In this document: in pieces, positions 8,863 to 17,548 of the stretch | Layout: each line of letters begins with the position of its first letter | Numbering within the stretch: position 1 is the first letter of the stretch | Assembly (NCBI RefSeq): GCF_900112695.1 | Contig: NZ_FOMT01000004.1 | Span: 124,001-188,000 of the forward strand | Source: Paenibacillus catalpae | GTDB taxonomy: Bacteria; Bacillota; Bacilli; Paenibacillales; Paenibacillaceae | DNA length: 64,000 nucleotides | Direction: 5' to 3' | Notes under the pieces: model-generated | Databases searched by the model: none | Told to the model about the DNA's origin: nothing | What the model saw: only the letters and a program-made list of their open reading frames with translations | Translations under genes and position numbers: made by a program

Positions 8863-11181
8863 ATGGATAAAAACGGCTTTATCCAACCAATACGAGAAAA
8901 TCAAATGAACGTGTTACGGAAGGATGAGATTGAAATGCGAAATAAAAAATGGTTGAAACAAATGCTTTATTCCCATTTGGCTATCCTCTGCAGCTTTGGA
9001 GCTGCCATTATCTGCATTACATACGCCATCACGTACAGCGATCTTGTTCGGGATATTAAGAAATCCAACAGCAATTACGCCAGCCAGGTGGTCGACAGCA
9101 TGACGGCATCCTTAAAGAATATCGAACGGACACTAGCCGGACAGATCGTCAAAAACCAAGCGATCAGTGATTTTTTTGACGCTGACAGAGGTGGCGGCGC
9201 AACAAACCTGACCAACTATAACGCTTCCAGCGAGATGGAAAAAATGCGCAATAACCCGTTGATTCATTCCGTGTATTTTTTCCGGAGCAAGGACCAGGTT
9301 GTGCTGACAGGAGGGTACATCACCAGCCTTTCCCGTTTTAAAGACAATCGTTTCATTCAAAATTTGCAAAACACCCCCCCTGCCTCCCGCTGGTCGTCTC
9401 TCCGCACTTATAGTGAATTCCCATTAATCGATCCTCCCGAGCGAGTAATAACCATGATTCAAAAAATGGGATCGGAAGGTTGGATCGTTCTGAATGTAAA
9501 GGCTGACCTGCTGCTGGCTGCTGCCGACAATCTCAAAAACCATTCCCGCAGCTTCATGAACATTACGGATGACCAAGGGCAGCCCCTCTATTCAACCGGA
9601 CCTGAAAAAGGCCCTTCCAAGCTTTCGACCCGATTATATTCCAATTATTTGGGCTGGACTTTTTCGAGCGGGACGGCTGATGAGCACTTGCTCGGACAAG
9701 CAGCCTTTTTGTCCTTGATCCCCTTGACCATCATTGTTTTAACCCTGGCTGTCATCGTAGCGGTGATCCTGTATGTCACCAGGAGAAGTTACCGGCCGAT
9801 CGAACATATGGTGACGAGGGTTTCTTCCTACCGCCAGGAGCTTAAAACCTCCGGTTACGATGAGTTTGCCATTCTGGAGCAGGCTTTCGACGATATGCTG
9901 GTCCGGATGAATCAAATCGATCTTAAGGAGGCCGAAAATTTGCAGTACAAACGAAGACAATTTTTCAGTGAGCTTCAGGATTATGAAAACGTCGTTCCGG
10001 CCGAGGAATGGCAGAACTATGTTTCCTTGTTTGATCTTCCGGAGCACGGCAGCCTGATCATCGCCATCTTGGAAATCGATAAATACGTCCCGTTGATGCG
10101 TCAGAATCGTCAGAATATGCTTGATTCCAAGCAGCGGCTGGAAAAACTGACAGCAGAGTGGCCGAATTTGCTGGCCCGAACCGTCTCTCAGAATTGGATT
10201 TCGGCAGATAGGCTCTCCCTGCTGATTTATGTTCCCTCAGACCTGGAGCACGGATCTGAAGGGCAGGATGAGCCGATGCAAATCGTGGTTTATGCCCTTG
10301 AGAAGCTCCGGATTCGTTCCGAAAGCGAACTGGTCTTTACCACTACTATGGGGGTCGGTTCCCTGGTACCGAAGCTGCCGCAAATTAAAAAATCGTTTGG
10401 GGAAGCTCTGACCGCCCTGCAATATAAAATGACGGCAGGCAGCAACCGGATTCTCGTTTATTTGGACATAAGGGACCGGGAAGAATCCGTTAACCCGCTT
10501 TATTTTAAGTGGGTAGAAGATTTGGTGCACCATTTCCGGATCCAGCAGTTGGAATGGAAAAAAGATTTTTCCCGGATCTTCGATCATCTGGAGGATCAAT
10601 TGCTGAAAAACGAAGAAATGCAGCTCCTCTTCAACTATCTGACACACCGCTTTGCAAGGGAAATGGAGGATACTTCGCCCACGCTCAATGAATATTGGCA
10701 TATGGTTACCTCCCCCCGGATGACCGAAGCGCTCAAAGAAATGGAGGAAATCCCTGAAATTCGGTCGTTGTTCAGCGAGCTGCTTGATCAACTTTACGAG
10801 CAATACAACGTTATGCTTGAGTTTAGTAGCAAAGATCACTTGATTTACGAGGTAAAAAAATATATTGAAGACCATTTTTCCGACTTTGATTTGTCCCTGA
10901 AATCCATAAGCGACCGCTTTGGCATTAACGGCAAATACGCCAGCCAATTGTTCAAGGAAGAATTCGAGATCAAATTCGTCGATTTTCTGATTGGGCTGCG
11001 GGTGGATCGAGCGCAAAAACTGCTGCGGGAAACCAACGAACCGATAAGTGAAATCTCGCGGCTGGTTGGTTATGAGCATGTCATTTCCTTTGGAAGAATA
11101 TTCAAGAAAACGGTTGGCGTGTCTCCCGGCGATTACCGCAAGCTTATGCGGACTGCGGTGAGTCATGCCGGTCCCGTTTAA
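8863..11181 (+). CDS. Membrane-anchored AraC-family regulator (one-component, YesS-like)
   Basis: 772 aa from the ATG at 8863; an ATG at 8935 with AAGGATGAG ahead (748 aa) is an equally good start. A first membrane helix (LAILCSFGAAIICITYAITY) is followed by an extracellular domain of ~230 residues, then a second helix (LIPLTIIVLTLAVIVAVILYV). A cytoplasmic linker comes next, and a C-terminal AraC HTH pair (LKSISDRFGINGKYASQLFKE; ISEISRLVGYEHVISFGRIFK). The layout resembles B. subtilis YesS: a sensor outside the cell joined directly to the DNA-binding domain. It lies upstream of a sugar import and oxidation operon on the same strand and is the obvious candidate regulator. The ligand is unknown. 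Confidence 0.88.
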   Translation: MDKNGFIQPIRENQMNVLRKDEIEMRNKKWLKQMLYSHLAILCSFGAAIICITYAITYSDLVRDIKKSNSNYASQVVDSMTASLKNIERTLAGQIVKNQAISDFFDADRGGGATNLTNYNASSEMEKMRNNPLIHSVYFFRSKDQVVLTGGYITSLSRFKDNRFIQNLQNTPPASRWSSLRTYSEFPLIDPPERVITMIQKMGSEGWIVLNVKADLLLAAADNLKNHSRSFMNITDDQGQPLYSTGPEKGPSKLSTRLYSNYLGWTFSSGTADEHLLGQAAFLSLIPLTIIVLTLAVIVAVILYVTRRSYRPIEHMVTRVSSYRQELKTSGYDEFAILEQAFDDMLVRMNQIDLKEAENLQYKRRQFFSELQDYENVVPAEEWQNYVSLFDLPEHGSLIIAILEIDKYVPLMRQNRQNMLDSKQRLEKLTAEWPNLLARTVSQNWISADRLSLLIYVPSDLEHGSEGQDEPMQIVVYALEKLRIRSESELVFTTTMGVGSLVPKLPQIKKSFGEALTALQYKMTAGSNRILVYLDIRDREESVNPLYFKWVEDLVHHFRIQQLEWKKDFSRIFDHLEDQLLKNEEMQLLFNYLTHRFAREMEDTSPTLNEYWHMVTSPRMTEALKEMEEIPEIRSLFSELLDQLYEQYNVMLEFSSKDHLIYEVKKYIEDHFSDFDLSLKSISDRFGINGKYASQLFKEEFEIKFVDFLIGLRVDRAQKLLRETNEPISEISRLVGYEHVISFGRIFKKTVGVSPGDYRKLMRTAVSHAGPV

Positions 11182-11182
11182 T

Positions 11183-11221
11183 AAGCCAAATGCCCTTACT
11201 TTCGGCCGTGTTTGGCTTTTT
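11183..11221 (+). terminator. Intrinsic terminator after the membrane AraC gene
   Basis: Arms AAGCCAAA and TTTGGCTT with a ~20-nt loop, followed by Ts. It begins right after the stop codon and separates the regulator from the transporter operon. Confidence 0.65.
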
Positions 11222-11255
11222 CGCATGCTGTCTGAATAAGGTATATTTGCCCCAT

Positions 11256-11274
11256 TGGCGCCTCTCCGGCGCCA
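11256..11274. promoter_or_regulatory. GC-rich palindrome, possible operator upstream of the sugar operon
   Basis: A perfect inverted repeat TGGCGCC-TCTCC-GGCGCCA with no T-run after it. It is about 40 bp upstream of the candidate promoter, so a regulator-binding dyad is more likely than a terminator. Confidence 0.4.
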
Positions 11275-11311
11275 TTTCTGCTCTTATGTATAGGCCGCGG
11301 AAACTTGTAAA

Positions 11312-11341
11312 TTGTCTCGCCTCACTCGTACAGGCTATAAC
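11312..11341 (+). promoter_or_regulatory. Candidate promoter of the solute-binding protein operon
   Basis: TTGTCT and TATAAC are separated by 18 bp, ending ~43 bp before the start codon. The match is modest, as expected for an activator-dependent promoter. Confidence 0.4.
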
Positions 11342-11384
11342 GTAATTGCAACTCCAAATTTTATAGCGAGGTGAAGAAAGGTTT

Positions 11385-12968
11385 ATGAGAATTAGAGTGT
11401 TGAGCTACGCGTTGTTGGCCGTCTTCGCTGCCGGCTTATTGGGCGGGTGTTCGTCCGAAAGCGGTAACGAGTCTCCTGCCGCGGCTGCGGGTAAAGCGGA
11501 TGCGGGCAAGCAGGTAACTCTTAAGGTCGGAATTTTTGACCGCGGGAATGCCCCTGCAGGGTACACGGCTACGGACAACTATTGGACGGACTACGTCCAA
11601 AAAAATTTCGGCGATCCCAACCATATTAAAGTTGAGTTTGTTCCGATTCCGCGCACCGATGCCACCGACAAAGTCAACGTCATGATGACCAGCGGCGACG
11701 CGCCGGATATCGTATTCGCCAGCACCAACGTACTGACGCCTTATGGCTACGCCAAGGATGGCGGGCTGCTTCCGCTCGATTCGCTTATCGACCAATATGG
11801 TCCGAACCTTAAAAAGTATTTGGGGAACGCTCTGGACGTCGGCAAGGTTGACGGGGTGCAATATTCGATTCCCGGACGCCGCGTCAACACGGGCAAATAC
11901 GAAAACCTGATCCGCAAGGACTGGCTGGACAAGCTTGGTCTGCCGATGCCGCAAACCACGGAGCAGGTGTATGAAACGCTGAAGGCTTTTAAAGAAAAGG
12001 ATCCGGGACAAACGGGCGGTAAAGTGATTCCCCTCGGCTTGTCACTGACGCCGGCCTCCTTTGAACCGATCGTCTGGTCTTTCATTCAGGACGGCCTTAC
12101 GGACGAGCAGCGCTACACCCTGTCGGAAAACCTCGGATATCCGTTGCTGCTCCCCGGCCATAAAGACGCAGTGAAGTTTTTGAACAAGCTCTACAATGAA
12201 GGCCTCGTTAGTCCCGATTTTGCGCTTGATAAAGATGAAAAACAGGTTTTCCAGGATGTCATGAACGGAAAAGTCGGCATGTTCAGCGATAACTTGGGCA
12301 ATGCCTACATGGATAATCCCGGCATCGCCAAGGTGCTGACCCAAAACGTTCCCGGCGCGAATCTGGTCCCTGTTGATCCCTATACCAACAACGCCGGCAA
12401 ACACTTGAAACCGGAATACGATCCTACGGGATTCTTCCTGATGGTTCCGGCTTCCAGCAAACGCGGCGCCGAAGCCATCAAATATCTCGATTGGATGGCT
12501 CAGCCGGACGTGCTCTTGACGCTGATGAACGGCATCGAAGGAGAAGATTATACGCTGGTGGACGGTCTGCCGCAGCGCACGCAATCGGAAGAAACCACTA
12601 AGCGGATGTTTAATTCCAATGACATCGTCATGATCACGCAGGGCGAGGATTTCGGCAGCAACGAGAAAAACTGGGCCGCGGCCGCGGCTATTGCGCCTGA
12701 ACAATTCCGGCAGAATGTGATCGACGCTTACAAGATGTCGCTGACCGACACCACCCGTTATGCCAACTTCACCACGCCGATCGAAGCGGAAAACAAATAT
12801 ATGCCGACGCTGAGAGACAAATATGACCAGCTTATCGTGAAAAGCGTCATCGCCAAGCCTGCGGATTTCGACAAGGTGTATGACGATCTCCTTAAAGACT
12901 ATATGGCAAGCGGCGGCGACGCCATTCTGAAAGAACGCACGGAAGCCTACAAGACAATGGCGAAATGA
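11385..12968 (+). CDS. Extracellular solute-binding lipoprotein of a carbohydrate ABC importer
   Basis: 527 aa. A lipoprotein signal peptide ends in LLGGCSS (lipobox Cys at ~22), followed by a Gly/Ala-rich linker and a type 1 solute-binding fold (VNVMMTSGDAPDIVFAS; later DPTGFFLMVPASSKRGAEAIKYLDWMA). Length and sequence fit the LipO/YtcQ group that partners LplB and YtcP permeases for complex saccharides. AGGTGAAGAAAGG precedes the ATG. It is first in a seven-gene unit in which most neighbours overlap or nearly touch, and is normally the most strongly expressed part. No ATPase is encoded here; such systems usually share an MsmX-type ATPase encoded elsewhere. Confidence 0.92.
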   Translation: MRIRVLSYALLAVFAAGLLGGCSSESGNESPAAAAGKADAGKQVTLKVGIFDRGNAPAGYTATDNYWTDYVQKNFGDPNHIKVEFVPIPRTDATDKVNVMMTSGDAPDIVFASTNVLTPYGYAKDGGLLPLDSLIDQYGPNLKKYLGNALDVGKVDGVQYSIPGRRVNTGKYENLIRKDWLDKLGLPMPQTTEQVYETLKAFKEKDPGQTGGKVIPLGLSLTPASFEPIVWSFIQDGLTDEQRYTLSENLGYPLLLPGHKDAVKFLNKLYNEGLVSPDFALDKDEKQVFQDVMNGKVGMFSDNLGNAYMDNPGIAKVLTQNVPGANLVPVDPYTNNAGKHLKPEYDPTGFFLMVPASSKRGAEAIKYLDWMAQPDVLLTLMNGIEGEDYTLVDGLPQRTQSEETTKRMFNSNDIVMITQGEDFGSNEKNWAAAAAIAPEQFRQNVIDAYKMSLTDTTRYANFTTPIEAENKYMPTLRDKYDQLIVKSVIAKPADFDKVYDDLLKDYMASGGDAILKERTEAYKTMAK

Positions 12969-13000
12969 CTGCTGTCAAATCAAACAATTGGAGGATCGGA

Positions 13001-13906
13001 ATGAAACAACGATGGCTTTACTTTTTGCGGAATTGGCAATTGTATATCCTGCTGCTTGGTCCGGTCGCCTACTTCCTGATCTTTAAATACGGCCCCATGT
13101 ACGGCATCCTGATTGCTTTTCAAGATTTCAACCTCTTCAAAGGGGTTACGGGTAGTCCTTGGGTCGGATTCGACGTGTTCCGCGAGGTTTTTGGCATGAG
13201 CGCCTTTTACAAGGCTCTCCGGAACACTTTTATGCTGAATCTGGCGGACCTGCTTTTTTCGTTCCCTGCCCCTATTCTGCTTGCGCTTCTTCTTAATGAG
13301 CTTACCCGGGCAAGGTTCAAAAAATGGGCCCAAACCATCCTGTATCTGCCTCATTTTTTATCCTGGGTCATTATTGGCGGCATCATGCTTCAAGTATTCG
13401 CCACCAATACGGGGATTGTTAACTTGCTGCTGGGGCAATTGGGGATTGATCCGATTCCGTTTCTGACCAATAAATACAACTGGCTGATCACCTACCTGGT
13501 TGTAGGAGTGTGGCAAAGCGCGGGCTGGGGGACGATCATTTATCTGGCGGCCATTACCGGCATCAATTCCGAGCTTTACGAGGCGGCGGCCATGGATGGA
13601 GCGGGACGTTTCCGGAAAATGCGGTCTATCACCCTGCCGGGCATCCGGCCGACCATTGTGGTGCTGCTTATTCTCAAGATCGGGGAAATCGTGCAAATCA
13701 GCTTTGACCGTCCGTATGTCATCGGCAATGTAAGCGTTCTGGATTTCTCGGAAGTAATCAGCACGTTTGTCTATAAGACGGGGGTTCAAACGGCCAACTT
13801 CTCCCTCGCAACAGCGGTGGGGCTGTTCCAAGCCATAGTAGGTATCATTCTGCTGCTTGCGGCAAACCGGATTGCCAAGAAAATAACGGGTAACGGAGTG
13901 TTCTGA
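13001..13906 (+). CDS. Carbohydrate ABC transporter permease, LplB type
   Basis: 301 aa from the ATG at 13001, which has GGAGG at a spacing of 6; an ATG at 12965 overlapping the preceding stop would add 12 residues but has no such site. Six membrane helices are apparent (first LYILLLGPVAYFLIFKYGPMYGILIAFQDF). The ATPase-docking loop EAAAMDGAGRFRKMRSITLPGI is the conserved EAA motif of binding-protein-dependent permeases. It forms a heterodimer with the next gene product. It overlaps that gene by one base (ATG within TGATG), which implies translational coupling. Confidence 0.93.
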   Translation: MKQRWLYFLRNWQLYILLLGPVAYFLIFKYGPMYGILIAFQDFNLFKGVTGSPWVGFDVFREVFGMSAFYKALRNTFMLNLADLLFSFPAPILLALLLNELTRARFKKWAQTILYLPHFLSWVIIGGIMLQVFATNTGIVNLLLGQLGIDPIPFLTNKYNWLITYLVVGVWQSAGWGTIIYLAAITGINSELYEAAAMDGAGRFRKMRSITLPGIRPTIVVLLILKIGEIVQISFDRPYVIGNVSVLDFSEVISTFVYKTGVQTANFSLATAVGLFQAIVGIILLLAANRIAKKITGNGVF

Positions 13907-14796
13907 TGAAAGCTGTAAACCATAGACGGCCCATTTTGTCGGCACCAGGTGTATTCGAATTTATTAATATGGGGATCATCGCCGTGCTGGTTATTTTATG
14001 CCTAGCCCCTTTGCTGCATATCGCCTCCATGTCGCTTAGCTCCAACCGGGCTATTCTATCCGGAGAGGTGACCGTGTTCCCGCTCGGCATCAATTTCGAA
14101 GCGTACCAAAAAATTTTCCAGGATGCTTCCATGATCCGCTCGCTCCTGGTGTCGCTAGGATTGACGGCGGGTTATACCGCCTTGTCCATGCTGATGACCG
14201 TGTTTGCCGCTTATCCGCTGTCCAAACGGCTGAAGGGCGCAAAATTCGTCATGTTTCTTATCTTATTTACGATGTTTTTCAGCGGCGGCACCATTCCGGA
14301 TTATTTGCTCATCCGCAGCCTGCATTTGACCAATCATCTCGGGTCGTTGCTGCTGCCTGCGATGATTAATCCGTTTTTCCTAATCATTCTTCTTACCTTT
14401 CTTCGTTCGCTGCCCAGCGGGCTGCTTGAAGCTGCGGAAATGGACGGCAGCAGTCATTTCCATAGCCTGGTCCGGATTGTCCTGCCGCTGTCGATGCCGG
14501 CGCTGGCTACGCTCAGCCTGTTTTACGCCGTGGGCCGCTGGAACGGGTTCATGGACGCTTTGATGTACATTACGAATCCGAATCTGTACCCGATTCAGCT
14601 AAAGCTGTATCAGGTCGTCATGAACAGCATGACCAACGATCCTTTGTCCATGCAGGGCGATCAGATCGTTTCCGTATTGCCGGAAAGCATCAAAGCGGCA
14701 AGCATTATGTTTGCCACGTTGCCGATTCTGCTTGTTTACCCCTGGCTGCAAAAATATTTCATCTCCGGCGTCATGATCGGGGCCGTAAAGGAGTAG
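13906..14796 (+). CDS. Carbohydrate ABC transporter permease, YtcP type
   Basis: 296 aa. Six predicted membrane segments begin with MGIIAVLVILCLAPLLHIASMSLSS. The EAA loop is EAAEMDGSSHFHSLVRIVLPLSMPALAT, and the protein ends in the family's GVMIGAVKE. It pairs with the preceding LplB-type permease. The start codon overlaps the previous stop. Seven bases separate it from the following isomerase gene, so transport and metabolism are encoded on one transcript. Confidence 0.93.
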   Translation: MKAVNHRRPILSAPGVFEFINMGIIAVLVILCLAPLLHIASMSLSSNRAILSGEVTVFPLGINFEAYQKIFQDASMIRSLLVSLGLTAGYTALSMLMTVFAAYPLSKRLKGAKFVMFLILFTMFFSGGTIPDYLLIRSLHLTNHLGSLLLPAMINPFFLIILLTFLRSLPSGLLEAAEMDGSSHFHSLVRIVLPLSMPALATLSLFYAVGRWNGFMDALMYITNPNLYPIQLKLYQVVMNSMTNDPLSMQGDQIVSVLPESIKAASIMFATLPILLVYPWLQKYFISGVMIGAVKE

Positions 14797-14802
14797 CGCA
14801 TC

Positions 14803-15756
14803 GTGAGGAATAAAGAAGACTTTTCATTTTCGACTTGCTGGAACATCAAGAAACACCGGAATGGCAGGGCGATGCTGGAAGAAATCATGGAGCTCGGCTT
14901 CCGAAATGTCGAGTTGAATTATAACGTTACGCGGGAGCACCTGACCACGATCGAACCGATGATCGAAAACGGCGCCATCGGCATATCCAGCGTCCACCAT
15001 GCTTTCCCGTACATTGACGACACGGATTTCGACACGGATTCACCCATGCTTGGTTACGAAGACGAGGACAAAAGGAGACGGGCGCTTGATCTGCTTAAGC
15101 AATCCGTTGAGTATGCCGTTCGCTACGGTGCCAAAGCCGTCGTCGTGCATCCCGGCGAAGTCCCGTTTCCGGACAACATCGACGCCCGGCTTAAAGACAT
15201 TTACAAAAACCAGGGCAGAAACTCGGAAGCCTACGCAACGCTCTGGACCACGATGCTGGAGCAAAGGCAAAGCCAGGCTCCGCAGAACCTGGAACGCATT
15301 CATCGCAGCCTGGAGGAGATCAGCGATTTCATCGAGCAGAAAGGCTACAAAGTAGCCATCGGCATAGAGACCAGGGCACGCTGCTACCAGATTCCAACGC
15401 TGCGCGAGGCCGAGTGGCTGACCGGCCGCCTGAAGGGTAGTCCCGTCGGGCTTTGGTACGACATCGGACATGCCATGATGATGGAACGCATGGGGCTGTA
15501 CGAGAATCTGCGCGACCTTAAGGAGCTTGAGCTCCCGCTCGCCGGCGTGCACATTCATGAAACGATCGGGCTTTCGGATCATTGGTGTCCTTATGTCCAT
15601 AGCGGACTGGACGATTTCGATGTTTTCCTGGATATGATCCATAAAGCTCCTGTCCGGGTATACGAGCTGAAATCCGCTTGTTTGCCCGAGGAGATTGAGC
15701 AAAGTCACAACCAAATCATGAACAAATTACTCGTGTTGGAGGGTCAAGCCAAATGA
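14803..15756 (+). CDS. Sugar phosphate isomerase/epimerase (AP endonuclease 2-like TIM barrel)
   Basis: 317 aa. GTG start preceded by AAGGAG. Motifs of the xylose-isomerase-like TIM barrel are visible: FSTCWNIKKHRNGRAMLEEIMELGFRNVELNY at the N-terminus, SSVHHAFP, AVVVHPGEVP, GIETRAR (Glu metal ligand), LWYDIGHAMMM (Asp/His) and GVHIHETIG. These usually bind a divalent metal and act on keto/aldo sugars, inosose or 3-keto-glycosides. Position beside two Gfo/Idh/MocA oxidoreductases supports an oxidised-sugar pathway. The 3' end overlaps the next gene by four bases (ATGA). Confidence 0.87.
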   Translation: MRNKEDFSFSTCWNIKKHRNGRAMLEEIMELGFRNVELNYNVTREHLTTIEPMIENGAIGISSVHHAFPYIDDTDFDTDSPMLGYEDEDKRRRALDLLKQSVEYAVRYGAKAVVVHPGEVPFPDNIDARLKDIYKNQGRNSEAYATLWTTMLEQRQSQAPQNLERIHRSLEEISDFIEQKGYKVAIGIETRARCYQIPTLREAEWLTGRLKGSPVGLWYDIGHAMMMERMGLYENLRDLKELELPLAGVHIHETIGLSDHWCPYVHSGLDDFDVFLDMIHKAPVRVYELKSACLPEEIEQSHNQIMNKLLVLEGQAK

Positions 15757-16430
15757 TGAATACAGAATGGATTTCCAAATACGCGCCTTATATTTATTTT
15801 GACAACAACGAACCTTTCTTCCCTGTCCGCGTCGGCGTTACCGTGCTGGAGGAAGCGGGTCCTTCTCCTTCTACGCGCCGAACCTTTGCTTTCGACGAGC
15901 CAGGCCTTAAGTATATTATCGAGTATGCCATCTATTGGGATTACGATATTCAGCACCTGTACGAGCTGGAGCATGTGTGGATTTATGTGGGGCAAAACGA
16001 CGAGGTCATTGATTGCGATGCCAGCTTCCACGGCAGACACTTCAAAGGGCTTCTGCGTGACCGCAGCAATCTGGTTGACGGCACCCATGTCAAGCTGTAC
16101 TCCCAGCCGGGCAAACATGCCTTCATGCCTCAGGCGGACATGTTTTATCTGCTGCCGGAGTTAATGTTAGCAACGGATGAGTATGCGGGAAGACGCGGTC
16201 TGCTGATTACCGGTCCGTTCGACGGGGTTTATTCGACGGATGACGAAACGGACCGCAAAGTAGAGCTTTATTTGCAGAGCTTCCGATTCAAGCCTGCCAT
16301 GGAATTCTGGGAATACCGCATTGATTCGGCGCTTTACACCACTTGGGAGCAGCTTCATGCCGAGGTACCCGTCCGCATTAAGGAGAGACTGGCTGAAATT
16401 GATGAATTCCTGGGAGGAAAAGAGAAATGA
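15753..16430 (+). CDS. Unassigned 225-aa protein, possibly distantly Vps62/DUF946-like
   Basis: I do not recognise this protein with certainty. It has no signal peptide or membrane helix and is rich in aromatic and acidic residues. YAPYIYFDNNEPFFPVRVG near the N-terminus, then EHVWIYVGQNDEVIDCDA and later YSQPGKHAFMPQ, recall the order of motifs in Vps62/DUF946 proteins (an AP-x-Y-x-EP-x-P start, a W-EHV strand and a G-HA strand). That is my inference from motif order only. It overlaps both neighbours by four bases (ATGA at each end), with GGAGGG ahead of its start, so it should be made in step with the isomerase and oxidoreductases. It may be an enzyme or binding protein for the sugar handled by this operon. 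Confidence 0.75.
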   Translation: MMNTEWISKYAPYIYFDNNEPFFPVRVGVTVLEEAGPSPSTRRTFAFDEPGLKYIIEYAIYWDYDIQHLYELEHVWIYVGQNDEVIDCDASFHGRHFKGLLRDRSNLVDGTHVKLYSQPGKHAFMPQADMFYLLPELMLATDEYAGRRGLLITGPFDGVYSTDDETDRKVELYLQSFRFKPAMEFWEYRIDSALYTTWEQLHAEVPVRIKERLAEIDEFLGGKEK

Positions 16431-17509
16431 ACAGACAATTAAAAGTTGGAATCATTGGCTGCGGAGCTATCGCATTTGGCAAGCATTTACCTAACCTGAG
16501 CAAACAAAAGGCCGTTGCCATTACGGCTTTTGCAGATATTGTGACCGAGAAAGCCCGGCAGGCGGCTGAAAAATTCGGAACGACGGATGCTAAGGTGTAC
16601 AGCGATTACCGGGAGCTGCTGGCGGATTCCTCCATCGACGTTGTGCATGTTTGCACGGCAAACGATGCCCATGCCGAAATTTCTATCGCTGCGCTGGAGG
16701 CAGGCAAGCACGTGATGTGCGAAAAACCGATGGCCAAAACCGCGGCCGATGCCCGCCGCATGGTGGAAGCCGCTAAACGCACAGGCAAAAAACTGACCAT
16801 TGGCTTTAACAATCGTTTCCGGCCGGACAGCCAATTTTTGAAGCAGGTTTGCGACAACGGCGATCTCGGCGACATTTATTTCGCCAAAGCCCACGCGCTG
16901 CGCAGACGGGGCGTCCCCACTTGGGGCGTTTTCCTCGACAAGGACAAGCAAGGCGGCGGCCCGCTTATTGACATCGGCACCCATGCGCTGGATCTGACGC
17001 TGTGGCTCATGAACAATTACGAACCCAAGGTAGTCTTGGGAACTACTTATCAAAAGCTGGCTAACCGCAAGGGATCGGCTAACGCAGGCGGAGCTTGGGA
17101 TCCTGGCAAATTTACGGTAGAGGACTCGGCGTTTGGCATGATCGTCATGAAAAATGGAGCCACGCTGATGCTGGAATCCAGCTGGGCACTGAATATGCTG
17201 GATACGCGCGAAGCGTTATACACGCTTTGCGGCACGGAAGGCGGCGCGGACGTGAAAGATACACTTCGAATTAACGGTGAAAAATACGGCCGTCTCTACG
17301 CCAATAACATCCAATTCGACGTCAAAGGCGCGGATTTCTTCGACGGACGCAAGGAAAGCATGCATGAGCGGGAATGCCGGATGTGGATCGAAGCGATTCT
17401 AAGCGATACGGATCCGGTTGTATTACCCGAGCAAGCCTGCGTAGTCTCGGAAATCATCGAAGCTATTTATGAATCCAACCGTACCGGCGAGGCCATTTAT
17501 TTTGACTGA
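16427..17509 (+). CDS. Gfo/Idh/MocA-family NAD(P)-dependent oxidoreductase (first of two)
   Basis: 360 aa. The N-terminal Rossmann fold begins LKVGIIGCGAIAFGKHLPNL, followed by HVCTANDAHAEISIAALEAGKHVMCEKPMAKT, in which EKP is the family hallmark. The C-terminal domain contains GGGPLIDIGTHALDLTLWLM, with the D-x-G-x-H motif of catalysis. It should oxidise or reduce a sugar, inositol or keto-glycoside in the cytoplasm. GGAGG precedes the ATG, which overlaps the preceding stop. It is followed 39 bp later by a second family member that is clearly divergent in sequence, suggesting two successive redox steps or an oxidation/reduction pair. Confidence 0.93.
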   Translation: MNRQLKVGIIGCGAIAFGKHLPNLSKQKAVAITAFADIVTEKARQAAEKFGTTDAKVYSDYRELLADSSIDVVHVCTANDAHAEISIAALEAGKHVMCEKPMAKTAADARRMVEAAKRTGKKLTIGFNNRFRPDSQFLKQVCDNGDLGDIYFAKAHALRRRGVPTWGVFLDKDKQGGGPLIDIGTHALDLTLWLMNNYEPKVVLGTTYQKLANRKGSANAGGAWDPGKFTVEDSAFGMIVMKNGATLMLESSWALNMLDTREALYTLCGTEGGADVKDTLRINGEKYGRLYANNIQFDVKGADFFDGRKESMHERECRMWIEAILSDTDPVVLPEQACVVSEIIEAIYESNRTGEAIYFD

Positions 17510-17548
17510 TAGAGATGATAGAGTCCTGCCATAAGGAGGTTTTAAGAG

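Noticed and set aside
12965..13000. Longer start for the LplB-type permease at 13 kb
   Set aside because: It overlaps the previous stop but has no ribosome site; the ATG at 13001 has GGAGG at proper spacing.
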